From Epiperipatus broadwayi (lineage: Eukaryota > Onychophora > Udeonychophora > Euonychophora > Peripatidae): a stretch of 64,000 nucleotides of DNA. Within the stretch, counting starts at the first letter, position 1. Each line of letters starts with the position of its first letter. Below, one piece after another: positions 23,038 to 35,400 of the stretch. Made by a program: the position numbers and the translations under genes. The stretch lies in the NCBI GenBank assembly GCA_028023455.1, contig JAQFVV010012490.1, forward strand, positions 4,528,576 to 4,592,575. Direction: 5' to 3'. The notes under the pieces are model-generated. The model searched no databases, was not told where the DNA came from, and saw nothing but the letters and a program-made list of their open reading frames with translations.

Positions 23038-23820
23038 CTAATAGATCTTTTCTTTTTTTAAATTGCCAGTTTCTGAACAAACTTCTTTTGCTCTGTTCCA
23101 CAGTGATAGTATAACTCCATGTTTTGTGTTTCTGGTGTGATTAGATGTATAGGCTAGGTATTTTTCTATAGTTGTAGGTTTTTGGTAAACTGTAGTTTTG
23201 ATTTTGCCATGAGGGAGTCTTGTCACAACAACATCTAAGAAAGCCAATTTTTGTTCATGTTCTGGTTCTATTGTGAATTTATTGAAGGGGATATGTTGTT
23301 GATGTGTGTCCAGAAAGTTTGTAGTAATGCTTCACCATGTGGCCATACAACAAATGTATCCACATAGCGAAGCCATACTTTAGGTGGATATGGAGTAGTT
23401 TTTATGGCTGTGGTTTTAAGTTCCATGTAATCATTGCTAATCAGGGGAGACAATGGTGAGCCCATAGCCATTCCTTGATTTTGTTGGAAGAATTCTGTGT
23501 TATATTGAAAGTATGTTGTTTTTATACAGAATGTTTATAGTTCCATTATGCTATCAATAGGAAGAGCTGTTCTGGTTTGTAAACTATTATCATCATTTAA
23601 TCTTTTTCTTACAATAGACAATGCTTCTTCACATGGTACATTTGTGAATAAACTTTCCACATCAAAGCTTACCAGTAAGTCCTTTTTTTTCAATGTTCAT
23701 GTTCTTGATTAATTCTACAAAGTGTTTAGAATCCCTGACAAAGGATTGAGTCTTGTATGCCAAAGGACTTCAAACTTTGAGAAGAAATCTTGCCAAATTC
23801 TGGCAAGGTGAATCTCTAGA
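23038..23820 (-). pseudogene. Reverse transcriptase domain of PLE-1
   Basis: Minus-strand frames give FWQDFFSKFEVLWHTR, LLVSFDVESLFTNVPCEEA (motif A), LQTRTALPIDSIMEL, TTYFQYNTEFFQQNQGMAMG plus SPLSP (motif B), PPKVWLRYVDTFVVWPHGEA (motif C), INNISPSINS, and AFLDVVVTRLPHGKIKTTVY plus QKPTTIEKYLAYTSNHTRNT. This is a textbook Penelope RT. The RYVDD motif reads RYVDT, so one catalytic Asp codon has been lost as a 3-bp deletion. Frameshifts and stops occur near 23690-23720 and 23530, and a shift joins 23268 to 23247. It cannot encode an active enzyme. Confidence 0.85.
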
Positions 23821-23842
23821 ACTCACAATAGGTCGTAGCATT

Positions 23843-24088
23843 GTGCATATACTAACCTGTTTGCTGTGATGTTATTAACAGTTAGTGCATATACTAACCT
23901 GTTTGCTGTTATATTACTAAGAGTTGTTTGCTGTGATATTACTAACAGTTGGTGCATATACTAACCTGTTTGCTGTGATATTATTAACAGTTGAATGCAT
24001 TTCGAATATTTAAATAAAAAAATTAAATTTTTCTAAAGACGTTCAACACAATATTAAATGATGGAAATTGTCCAATATAAAAATACAG
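23843..24088 (-). repeat. Right 246-bp terminal inverted repeat of PLE-1
   Basis: Reverse complement of 19970-20215, with the same internal long-short-long-long block series and the terminal ...CCAATATAAAAATACAG. It lies at the 5' end of the PLE coding direction. Confidence 0.8.
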
Positions 24089-27000
24089 CTAGAACACCAT
24101 CATCACAAACCTTCATAAAAACACTAATATTATCTACGTTTCTAATCATTTCTTAATTATGTTATGCGATTCCTATGAGGTTTTTTAAGAGTTAAATTCT
24201 TACAAGAATGATAACATTAAATATAACTTATTAAAATTACATAATGAGTAATAAATGTGCTCCCTATGCACATCATTTTATATAAACTAGGTCTGATGTT
24301 CAAATCAACCCTGAACTGAATAATATTTTGGATGGTGAACTGTCGATTTGCAGCTTAGCTTTAGAAACTATGGCATTATGTAAACTAAATAAGGTTTGCA
24401 GCCCAAATGTGCAATTACTCATGAGATTCAGTATCAAGTATTTAGTTCCTGTGGATCATACAACTTGCTAACAGAAAATATAAGAACATTTAGTTCAGGT
24501 GATTGGAGCAGCTTAATATAGAGTTCTGGACCTTTGTGTTCCAATTCTAAAAGAGAGCTGTCCAAACTAATACTAATGGGACGATGGTCTTTAAATCAGA
24601 AGCTCATTTTAATAAGAATATATATATATATAAGAAGGCATATAACATGTATGTGCTTCATAAGGATACATTCGTAATGCTTTCCAAATTTCAAATTAAT
24701 ATTAAAATTAATAAAGCACTAAATCTATAGTTTTTATCTGCGAAACTACTATACACCAAATCATGGATTAGCATACATAAAACATGCCAAAAAGGGTTAA
24801 CTAAAGTGATCTAGTTTATTAATTTATCTATATAGTGTAACGGTCATATTCGTATGCTTTATTAACATAGTGCAGAATTCGACCACCAGTCAGAAGAGTC
24901 GCACCATAGGTAGGGAAGCTACCAGCAGTTTCTGATTTGGAACATGGTTTATCAATTCCACAATACACACTACAAAACAATGCATCTGATCCTACATTAG
25001 CAAACCTTTCTTTAGGCATGGGTGTCAGGGAGATACAAGAAACTCATTTACTTTATTTTGGAGTTAGCCATTTAATAACAATAAATCTAGACATTTATAT
25101 ATATTTAAATAATCAAGGAGATACTATTCTGAATGTGTGTCAAACAAATAAACATATGATGACAGATGTATGATTTGAAATTATTTTAATGAATACATCT
25201 AGTAATAATGAAATTCTGTTAGCAGTATTATTACCCCGATACCCCTTATATTTACAAAATGAGGTACAATTACTTATTAATATAATTTAGTTACCTGAAT
25301 GCTTGGGATAAGTGTTTATAAGATCACGCCTCTGCAAATTTTATTTTTTTGTAATGCAAGAGTTTAAATTAGAAAATAATAATCACAGTTGCGGACATAT
25401 AAATTTATTCAAATAAATAATAGATTTATCTTACAGAAAGACTTAATTACGGGCAGACATTGATTTGTGAGTGAATTTATTGCGAAATGGAAAGACAGAG
25501 TCACACTTGAAATACTAAAATTAATTACAAAGAAACGTGGTACATTTAGAGATGCGATGCGATGGTGGCAGTACATTGAAACTGCAAATGATGGGCTAGC
25601 ATTTGCCATGGGCCCAAAAGGTAAAGTGGTAACATTTAGCACCATCAGGCATAAGGGACTGTGCCACACTTATTCTCTGACTGCGTGACAGGTGTCAAAA
25701 CCTATGGGAACATTTCTTACGTCTGCTTATATAAGACGACAAGGATACATTATTCACTGTTGATCCGGGATATCCAAGGCTTGAAGATGAATTATCACAT
25801 CTCTAAACTGTAACACATATCTATCTAACATAAGTATCAAATTGGACTTACTTTTAAAATTAAATTTGAAATTTACGACTCGGTCTTCCAATACCAACAT
25901 TTAATAAATTAACTTATTTTGTCCTCAAATAAATGTAATTAGTGGATTTATTGAAATATATTAGCTTTATTATTAAAACTCAAAAGCAGGTTTAAAAGGG
26001 AATTTATAAGTTTTGGATTGTTATTTTAAGAATTAATATGTCCGCCACCTACTTCGTAGTAGACTCTCGCATTTACAATAAGGAAAACAGTGAATGTGTA
26101 TCGATTAATATAGAACTAATTTGAACAAAATATTTAACATGAGTAAAATATCAATAATATGACTTGCAGGACATGTATTCATTATTTCATGTAAATATTT
26201 ATTTACTAGAAAGTTATGGTGATTTCCAAGCAGACCATCCAACAAAAGTACATAAAAGAGATTTACGATTCGATTGCCGCACAATATGGCAACCGTTTTA
26301 ATTATTATTTACATTTAAAGATTGGCTGAGTCCGGGCATGCTATTACTAAAGTAAAAAAAATGCAAGAATAGAAATATATACCCAAGAAAGTAGAAAAGA
26401 GTCAGGTAAGCTAAATTATTAGAAGAGATTTACAGAGTTTAGATTTATAAGTATTTTTATAAATACACAATTTATAAAGTTTAGCTATAGCTTGGAAATA
26501 GAATTTTAGAGTACTCTAAAGGCGTTGGGTACAGGTACCTGTTTTGTAAGGAGATGAATTTTTACATTTTAGATTAGTTGCGTATTGTCTGTTTGGGTTA
26601 TAACAGCAGCTTTCCTTTTTTAGCACTCAGGTTATGGTGTTCATTTTTATATTGATGGTAGTTTTCTGTCTATCTTGACAGCAGATTCGCATTACTCAAC
26701 TTTTGAAGGGCACATGTGGAGGTTCGGGCATTTGATTGACCATTTCCAGAGGAGAATAGCTTCCTCGTCTTCTCAAATATTTTTGAATATTCCCCTATAT
26801 GAAAATTAATTTTTGATGACCAGCAGCACACTAATCAAATCAGGATTCACCAGACTCAAGACAAAAGAAAGAATGAACAATTAAATTAATTTTGTCCTTT
26901 TATACTGGCCATGTTTTATTTTAAATTTCAATTTTTAAATCGATCAATATACTTGCCCCTAGGAGAATCAATGCATTAGTCAAGAATTTAAGATTTTAAT

Positions 27001-28699
27001 TAAATCAGAAAACTACATTTTCTATTGTTCAGATTTGTTTTTATACCTTTTAACATTTCGCAGCAATTAAAACTTTTAAGAGATTTTTTTCTAATTAATC
27101 CATTATCTATCACCGACCATGACTTGCAAAATTTCAAGTACACGGGGGATTTATAATTTATTTTTACATTTTTAAAGTTAAAATTGAGTTTCAAAGTTAT
27201 TATTTTAAAATAAGATTTTAGAAAATTAGAAATCAATGAATGAAAGTTTATAACTTAAAATAAAATAGATAAAGCTATACAAACATTTTGTAACTAAAAA
27301 AAGAATTTTGAAATTATATCAAAATATTTTAATTTACTGTTTAAATCTGCTATTGAAGTATGTGTGCGTTTACGGCAAATTTGACAGATGCTTATATATT
27401 TTTAATACCGCTACACACACAATTCAATACCAAAAGTTTAAATTTAGGTAGAATAAAGGTGGTGGGTAAGAGATGATAGAAAAGGTGAAACTTAAGATTC
27501 GAATTTGAATCTTACTGTTTCAATAGTTTATGATAATAAATATTGAGGACTTAACTAAATATTTATAATATGCTTTAAAATATCATTCTTGCTATTATTA
27601 ACTAGAAATAATTTATTTAACATGCAAACCTGTATTATAATAAGCTAAAACATAGTAGCTTAACTAACATATATAAAAGTAGGTTTTAAAATTGGAGATT
27701 TATGTGTGTTCCAAAAAGCAATGTAAATTAGCTATGTGAGAGCTTCTATTCATCTTTTCAAAGTTATTAATATTATCGATCTCTGTTCTGAATTAAGGCA
27801 TAGCATAAAGTAATGCATTAACAATATAGAAAATAGGCATGACTCCAGATTAGGATAGTATAGATATATTTTATAATAACTGATTATAGTTACCATGTTA
27901 TGAGAAATATTAAATTACAATTATTCATTTGAATATAGACAAGACTTTTACAATTATCATTATAAAACTAAAGCTACTTGTCTTGTAAAGTTGTTAATTT
28001 TGTGTTTAGATTTGTAGAGGTCCCTATTGTCACATTTTAGGTGCATATTTTTAAGGTTATAGCCTTAATATATATTACTTAAGTTATAAATTACAAATGT
28101 TCAATTACATAGCTAACTTGAGATTACTAAAACAGCTTAATTTAAGATTTATTTTTAAAGAGCTCTGCAGGAAGAAATTTTATTGATCTTCCTCTAGCTG
28201 AAGTGTCCTTCATGGTGTTTGGCACTGACATTCACTATTGGGCTCATCCGTCCTTGATGTTTTTTTGGCAGGCCATTGATCTCGAACTTCTTCCATTATC
28301 ATAAACTGATCTCCTGGCTTCTAGCCACTAGCTTTCATTATAAAATCTGGCATAACCTTTAGCCACAACTGAGTTATTAATTTTAAGAGAGTGAACCTTA
28401 GTGCTTGATTTTGGTTTTTTTATATCAACTCTTTCACCCCCCCCCCCAGCAAAACCATGAAGTTGTTTACAGTTTTTAAGATTTAAGTTTTAACATCTCT
28501 TTATTAACTTTAGTGAAGACAAAAGTTATTCATAAAATAGTACAGCTTGACTGCTTTCCTTTTGTCTTAAATCTATTTTACAATTTACTTTAAAAATCGT
28601 TCTTGGTTCTCACACAAATTAAATCGGGTGTTTATGACATGAGATAATTTCCAAGAATCAGATGATCTTTTAAAAGAGACTTAAAACTGCTTGTGCTCC
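24089..28699. other. Unassigned stretch, a few less AT-rich islands
   Basis: No gene is supported. Islands at 24830-25030 and 25450-25700 keep frames of 63 and 73-86 codons in which codon use looks less random. The plus frame at 25467-25688 contains WWQYIETANDGLAFAMGPKG, and the minus frame at 24828-25019 contains YGATLLTGGRILHYVNKAY. Neither matches a family I know; they may be old exons or transposon remnants. A (TA)n run lies at 24618-24634 and a C9-10 run at 28437-28448. Confidence 0.35.
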
Positions 28700-30385
28700 A
28701 TAAGTGCTATTGGAGCTCTTTGAGTGTTTGTTGAATGACGTGTTGGTTTCTTTTTTTACTGACATAAAAAGTATAAGCATGTCGTCAACCAAAATATGAC
28801 CATTTGATAGCTTAATGACATGGCTTTCAGAAAATGTTTACCTTAAAAAAATTGATTGAAATTTGGATTTTTGGCAACAGTTTTAATCGACCACAGTATT
28901 TAATTTTTTTTTCTTTTTTGATAAATTTTTCAATTACCATGAAGTGATAAATCAAAAAAAATAGTTTACGACCTGCAAGTGAAAAGTTCTCTGATGTATC
29001 ACAAACAAGGCCTATAATAGAGCTTCAATGTAATATTCGTAAGTAAAATTTTTAAATTTTTTTTTTAATTTTTTGAAAAAATTATCTTTTTCATTAATTT
29101 TAGTTTGTAATTAGTGTGTGTTAGTTTGTAGTTATATATTTATTTATGCTCATATAGAATTCATATCTATCATAATTTTCTAAAGTTAGTGTGGATTAGT
29201 TTATAGTTATATATTTATTTATGCTCATATAGAATTCATATCTGTCATAATTTTCTAAAGTTAGTGTGTGTTAGTTTGTAGTTATATATTTATTTATGCT
29301 CATATAGAATTCATATCTATCATAATTTTCTAAAGTTTGTGTTAGTTTGTAGTTATATGTTTATTTATGCTCATATAGAATTCATATCTATAGTAATTTT
29401 CTAAAGTTCTACCTACACTAATTCACTTATTTTTATAAAAATAATGATTTTCAAAAAGTATAATGATTTATTATTATTATAATTATGTTTATATAATATG
29501 TTTGTGTTTACAACTAATGAGTTATAAAACTAATAATCATATGTATACAAAGATCACAAAGGCAAGCATATAATCAAATTCTGATTATTGTTTATGTTTT
29601 TGTTTATTCTTGTTCATGTTTTGGAGTCACTCTGGTTTTGCTATATGTTTCATAACATTATTTTCAAGTCTATAGCTAACAAATGGACTATATGCAAATA
29701 AATTATATCTATGTGATACATTAAATGTAACAAAATAGCATCACGTCTGCGCATAAAGAATATAAACATCACTTGTGTGCATAAAGAATATAAACATCGC
29801 TGATGTACACAAAAAAATATAAAATGAAGAGATGAAACTCATTTTATCAGTGATATAGATAGTAGCCTACAATTTCTAGTTTTAAATAGACAAGAAGCCA
29901 ATTGCTATGATGATTTCTTTTGTAACTTTTATTAGGATGAATCTTTTTCTTTATAGATGCCTTTGACATTTAGAACATTTGGGGTACAAGATAAAAATGA
30001 AGAAGTCATATCCGACTACTTTTGGAGATTGTGAAACTGTGGATTATCTCAGGTAAGACATGTTATACATGTTTAGAAAGATAATTTTGTGAGAAATACA
30101 AAGAAATTATCACTGAAGATGTAATTTGAATTTTAGTTAATGTTAATTTCCAAATTATAAACAAACAATAAAATAATAATTATTTCGGATGTGAAAATTT
30201 CTTTTTTTTCTTATTTTTTATATAGTTATCACTGTTTATTTTATGCTTATTGTTTTCCTTAATTTTTCTAGTTTCTAACAATGTAATTGTTTTTGCTCTA
30301 ACATAATTAAAACTGAAGTTATTGTGAAAATAGTGTCTCAGGCCAGTATTTTAAAAAATTCAATATGATGGCTTAGTCCCAAGCA
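28700..30385 (+). repeat. Dispersed repeat copy C
   Basis: The longest copy of the family seen at 7285-8690 (reverse) and 9925-10990. It starts in the region GTATAAGCATGTCGTCAACC and contains CAAACAAGGCCTATAATAG before a GTAAGT, four units of a 75-bp minisatellite, and TTTATAG followed by the exon-like ATGCCTTTGACATTTAGAAC, ending at GATTATCTCAG before GTAAGA. It closes with AAAACTGAAGTTATTGTG and an end near CAGTTAA at 30390. Stops interrupt every frame. Confidence 0.6.
29112..29407 (+). repeat. 75-bp minisatellite, four units
   Basis: Units beginning TTAGTTTGTAGTTATATATT start at about 29121, 29196, 29271 and 29342 and end TCATAATTTTCTAAAG. Copy A of the surrounding repeat has a single unit, so the block expanded in this copy. 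Confidence 0.8.
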
Positions 30386-30796
30386 GTTAAGTTCTGTAAA
30401 CATTTAGCTATATGTGTAATCTTGTCACCTTTGGAATTGGAATTTTAAATGCTAATAAAAATAAATTTGTACTTTAATTTTATAAAAACTCAAAGATAAA
30501 ATAATTCAATTGCATTGCACTATATATAATATCTATTACATTGCAGTTTTATTCACATATATATGTAAGTGCGCTTATACACATACAACAATGTTTACAC
30601 AACTTATCTTATTTATTATACAATTTATAATTTATACTTAGTATATGCATTATATAAAACATGCATACAGATATTTAATACACTTAAATGTATGCAAACG
30701 GGATGATAGACAAAATAATACTGTTTCAACATAAATTTAATAATAAATAAGTATTAAAAGAAACACACTGACATTAAACAAATAGGATATCAAGTA

Positions 30797-31702
30797 CACC
30801 TGGGTCTCTTTTTACACGGATTTATTTAATGCGATTTTGAAATTATGCGATTCACGTTTCTCCGGAAGTCGAACTTCGATAATGCGCTATTACTTTAAAT
30901 AATAAATTTCGCGCACTTACGTCATATTGAAAGTAATAGCACATTATTGGAATTCGACTTTCATCTTAGTAATTTCAATATTTTCAGTGCTTTATAATAT
31001 TAAGATTTTATGCAATAATGAAATTAAAATCATGATTTCCACATTTTATGTATACACACATTAAATTTTACAAGATTATAATGTAAATTTATTCAAACAT
31101 TGTGCGTGTTAATTTTGCATTTTAAATCACATTCTGTTTTTGCTTTTTAAAAAAGAACATAATCAATTATTAATCATTTAGTGTCCGCAAGTTTATTTTT
31201 AAAAGATGAGTAATAGTAATGGGCACAATTAAATTTGACAATTAAAAATTAAAATCTGATTTTTAATTGTAATTAACAATTTAAAAATTACTTAAGATGA
31301 CCTGAAATTTAATTAATGTGATGTGAAACAAAATTTGATTTTTAAACGGAATTGAAAATTAAAGACATTAAAACGTGTATAAAAAATGTAATTTACTGTA
31401 CTGTAAATTATGCATAAAAATATATTATTTTGAATAAAATTAAATATTATAGTTAAAAAAAGTTTATCTTGTATCAATTTTTTTCAAATTTGAAATTTTT
31501 TATTAGTCATATTTTATTTCCTTATTTTTTTTTTGCGCGAATTTTAAAGTAATTTTATGTTGGTGCTTTGCTTTTACGCGATTTTTGAAAAATCACAGTC
31601 CGTATACCCCTTTTTCAAGGTAAGTTACGTCTATTTTTGCATGATTTTGTTTGCGCGTGTTTTCTGAGGAACCTATCTATCGCGTAAAATGAGACCTAGG
31701 TG
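30797..31702. mobile_element. pogo/Tigger-like TIR element, copy 2
   Basis: Opens CACCTGGGTCTCTTTTTACA and ends CGCGTAAAATGAGACCTAGG-TG, with TA on both sides. It is the reverse complement of copy 1 at 20878-21723, including CGCGCAAA-type subterminal motifs and the block around TCGAATTCCAATAATGTGC. It carries about 200 bp of extra AT-rich sequence at 31190-31395 that copy 1 lacks. It encodes no transposase. Confidence 0.75.
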
Positions 31703-32460
31703 TATTTAATATTTTATGTGGAATATTAATTTAACTTAATCAATCACTTTATCAAGAGTCAATTCACTTCTCAAACTTTTCTTTTTGTTTAGCATCTTTA
31801 TTTTCTTACAATGAGTACATTCTAAGATTATGTTTAAATGCTCTCATATAGTATAATGATTTATCTTACCTGAAAGTTTCTTTGTAGTCGAGATATTACT
31901 TAATAATGTACCATGCATGTTTTTTTTTGTCTGAATAAATTTATGGTTTAGAATGTGGATTTCGTTTTTGCAAAGTTATTCAGCTTCTGGTCTGGGAAAG
32001 ATGACAATTCAAATCAGGGCATTGATTTAGATTTAATACAGAAAGGATATATTGGCAATTGTGTGACAGTGTCATATGAGTAAATCTCTGGTGAAACAGT
32101 TCTATTATGGCTTCACTTGGGACAATACAAAGTTCATCTCAGCTCTCACCACAACCAAAAAAAAGAAAGATGAGACAAGCCCCTCCAACAATCTCCCTTT
32201 TTTTTTTTTTATATCCCATCAATTTTTGTCTAATGCACAGACTCTATTCTCACTTTTTTTCTTTTTTTGTACTGACTTGCTTTTTAACATTTCTTTGGAA
32301 TTTTGATTTGCAAAATTCATTTCTGAAAACTCCCTCAGTGGCCATCTATATGTAAAGGCCCTTAGCATTTTCCTGTAATTAAAATTACTTGCCTTCAGAT
32401 TTTATCTTGATTAGCAATCTAGGTATGTTCTTATTTTTTTAAATATAATCTTCATTGTAT
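31703..32460. other. Spacer, nothing recognised
   Basis: Two overlapping frames at 32076-32355 are rich in Phe/Ser/Thr because of T-runs and show no family motif. No gene called. Confidence 0.35.
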
Positions 32461-32470
32461 ATATATATAT

Positions 32471-35400
32471 TCTAACCTCTCCCCCCCCACCGCTCTCGTC
32501 CGTCCTCTCCAAAATTTATAATATATTTAAATTCCGGGTTCTAGCTCAGTTTAACAAATAAACAAATGAAATATTCAGCATTAATTAAAATGATTACTAG
32601 CTCTAATTTTTTAAAATATAAATACGGTTATATTTTTAAAATGAATTAACAAATAATTACTATTTTCATGAGACATGGAGTGACGACACGGGGAACGAGA
32701 TAGACTACATTGAGATATTATCCACGTGATACTATCTCAATGGCATAAGAACACTATTCCCCCTTTTACTATACTAAATAACTAACTTATAGTATTCTTA
32801 CGACTTTCTAAGCTCTTTTCACTACAATTAAAATAATAATCATCTATTATATTCTTCATAATAAGAATCTAGCTCAATTAAATAAAAATGAAGAAAATAA
32901 ATAAAATAAATAAAATCTCAGGTTCATAAATTGTACTCTAACTGATTTAAAATTACGGTAGCAAACTATGAAAAGGGAATTTTATGTCATAATTCACTAC
33001 ACAGCAACTAACAACAATAAATAATAATAATAACGACAATAGTATAATATAATCTTATTTCTTCCTAAATGAAATAAATAAATAAGTACGTGGTAGTATT
33101 TTAATAATCTGACTACAGAATACGTGTGGCAACAATAGCATATATTTTAATGTAATATTGTGGCAACCGACTTATGACCAATAAATGATATAATTATGAT
33201 CTTTTAATTTTATAATATTAATAAATTCTCAAAATGATTATAACACTTTTATGTTTACCTTTTTGTGCAAAAACTATATATCTGTTTCAATTATAAGTGT
33301 ATTGTGATATCATGCATCCATGTGGAGAAATAACAACGAGGACACAAAACTTTAAAATAAATTTACAACAAAGTTTATTAATAACATAAACAAATAACAA
33401 TATTTTACATTATGTACATTGGATATCCTTACTCTCCTATCACAAAATTATTTTACCAGTTTATAAAATGAAATCAAACTTCTACTTATTTTTCTAGTTA
33501 ACTCTTATCTTTTAAATGCTTAAGAAAATACAGTATTATTATTATTGGATTTCTTATTATAGTTATATTGTTACAAAATGTGTTTCTCATATAATTATTA
33601 TTAACACTTTGTATCCCTACTATTATTAAAAATTATATTTTTAATTTTACAAATTACATTCGTAGTAAACATTCTACAAAATAATAATAAAATTCTAGTT
33701 TTATATTAGTAGTATGGAATCCCATAAATTCAAAGACATTCTTCTACATTTGGTATTAAGTTTTATAGTTCATTATCCGATGTTTATTAGTCCTAATATA
33801 CTCATTAAAGCCTTATTTCGGATGATATAATTACAATCATTAACATACCATGCACACGTATATGTTTATTACACATTATTGAATTATTTTCTTAATAAAT
33901 ATGCAATATTTATTTTCTAAATATTATTTAAAAAAAAAAAAAAACATTAAAATTTTATTATCACTTTTATAAAAAACTTTGTTTAGATTTCTCTTTATAA
34001 AATCTTATATTCTTTTCCGAATTAATTTTAAACTGTATTATATGATTCTTTCTCTCTCTATGATATTTTGTACTTTCACTTTTAAAATTACACAATTCTA
34101 AAACATTCCAGCAAATAAATTATTCTTACATAAATGATAACATCTCTGCAATTCTATTTTATTCATTATTTCTTTGAAAATATCTTTCTGACGATGCAGA
34201 TTCACGAAACAAGAATAGCGAAAATAGATGCATAGGATCAAAATATAACTAGAATATTATTCATTATAAACCTTGACAATAATGGCACAGTGAATTTAAA
34301 GACACTATAGAGGAGTGACCTTTATCTGTCTACCAACCTCTATTATAGGAGTGATGCTAAAGCTATTTCTTCAGCTTTATATAACATCAAAAAGTTTAAA
34401 AATACGCAAAAAACACTGTCCAAACTATATGTGTTCAGTGATAGGACTTAGTTAACTATACTGAGATCACACAAACTAACTCTGATCCAAATACTTTATT
34501 TTCCTATTTCTTAACAAAAACATCATCTTGGTTTCCTCTACACTAGTACTACCAAGTCACTATCCGATCTTATTTCTCAAGATTTTTCTATGCTGCACAT
34601 CGACAAATTCCTATCTGCATTTCTAACAATAATAAAATTCATTTTATTTCAAAACTATACCGCTGTTCTTTAAGAAAATCTTTTACTACTTTCCTCGTAT
34701 ATTTATCTTATACAAACTATTTTAAAATATCTGAATACTTTATTACATGAAAGTTCAAAAGAATCACACAATTGTTCTGTTATATTATATTATTAATTAT
34801 ACTTTAAATAACTTATTGCATGCATATTTAAAATTACTCCTATCTCATAATATGTCAAAAATGTTGTATAAAATGTGAACATAGAATTTAAACTTTCACA
34901 CATCATTCCTAATCAATAGACGATCTAAAAAAATACATTATGCATTATAAATAAATATCAAAATTACCAAACGATCTTTATCTTCTCGATCGTGTTCTGT
35001 AGGCTTCACCATCCCATTAATTCTTGTAGATATAAAAACTTCCATACATACACTTTATTTTTAAAACAATATTTCTACCATTCTATTAAGATATTATATT
35101 TAATTTTTTTTTTTTTTTAATATTACTAAATTTATGTTTATATGTTTTCTCTAATCTCACATAGCATTTTATATTTTAAAATAAATTAGTAAAAAATATT
35201 TAAATTATATTTACGATACTTCTTCATCAAACTTTCTTGAACTGTTCATATTAAAGCTAAAAAAAATATTTTATTTCTTCTTCAGTCACTTAATGTTCTA
35301 TTTTAAGTCAAAACAATTATTACTCTGTTTAATAAATATTCATAGACGACAATCCTAGGTTTTCACAATATTGTATACAATTATTAATTCTTGATATCTC

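Larger units (their letters stand above)
19970..24088 (-). mobile_element. EN+ Penelope-like element (PLE-1) with inverted ends
   Basis: A composite of about 4.1 kb. On the minus strand, RT (23820-23040) is followed by a connection region (21842-21725 and 20875-20743), the GIY-YIG endonuclease (20742-20445), a tRNA-like and hammerhead-like tail (20360-20216), and a 246-bp terminal segment (20215-19970). That segment is present in inverted orientation at the other end (23843-24088). Two later insertions interrupt it: a TIR element at 20878-21723 and a 337-bp-unit array at 21841-23023. Ignoring both, the RT-to-EN domain order is that of the EN-containing PLEs (Penelope/Poseidon/Neptune type). 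Several stops and frameshifts make it inactive. Confidence 0.8.

Noticed and set aside
25467-25688. Coding gene from the plus-strand frame with WWQYIETAND
   Set aside because: No recognisable family, no start in context, the opposite strand has a frame of similar quality, and no splice structure is evident; described only as an unassigned island.
32076-32355. Ser/Phe-rich small proteins
   Set aside because: Composition is explained by T-runs and no start context, splice site or family motif supports translation.
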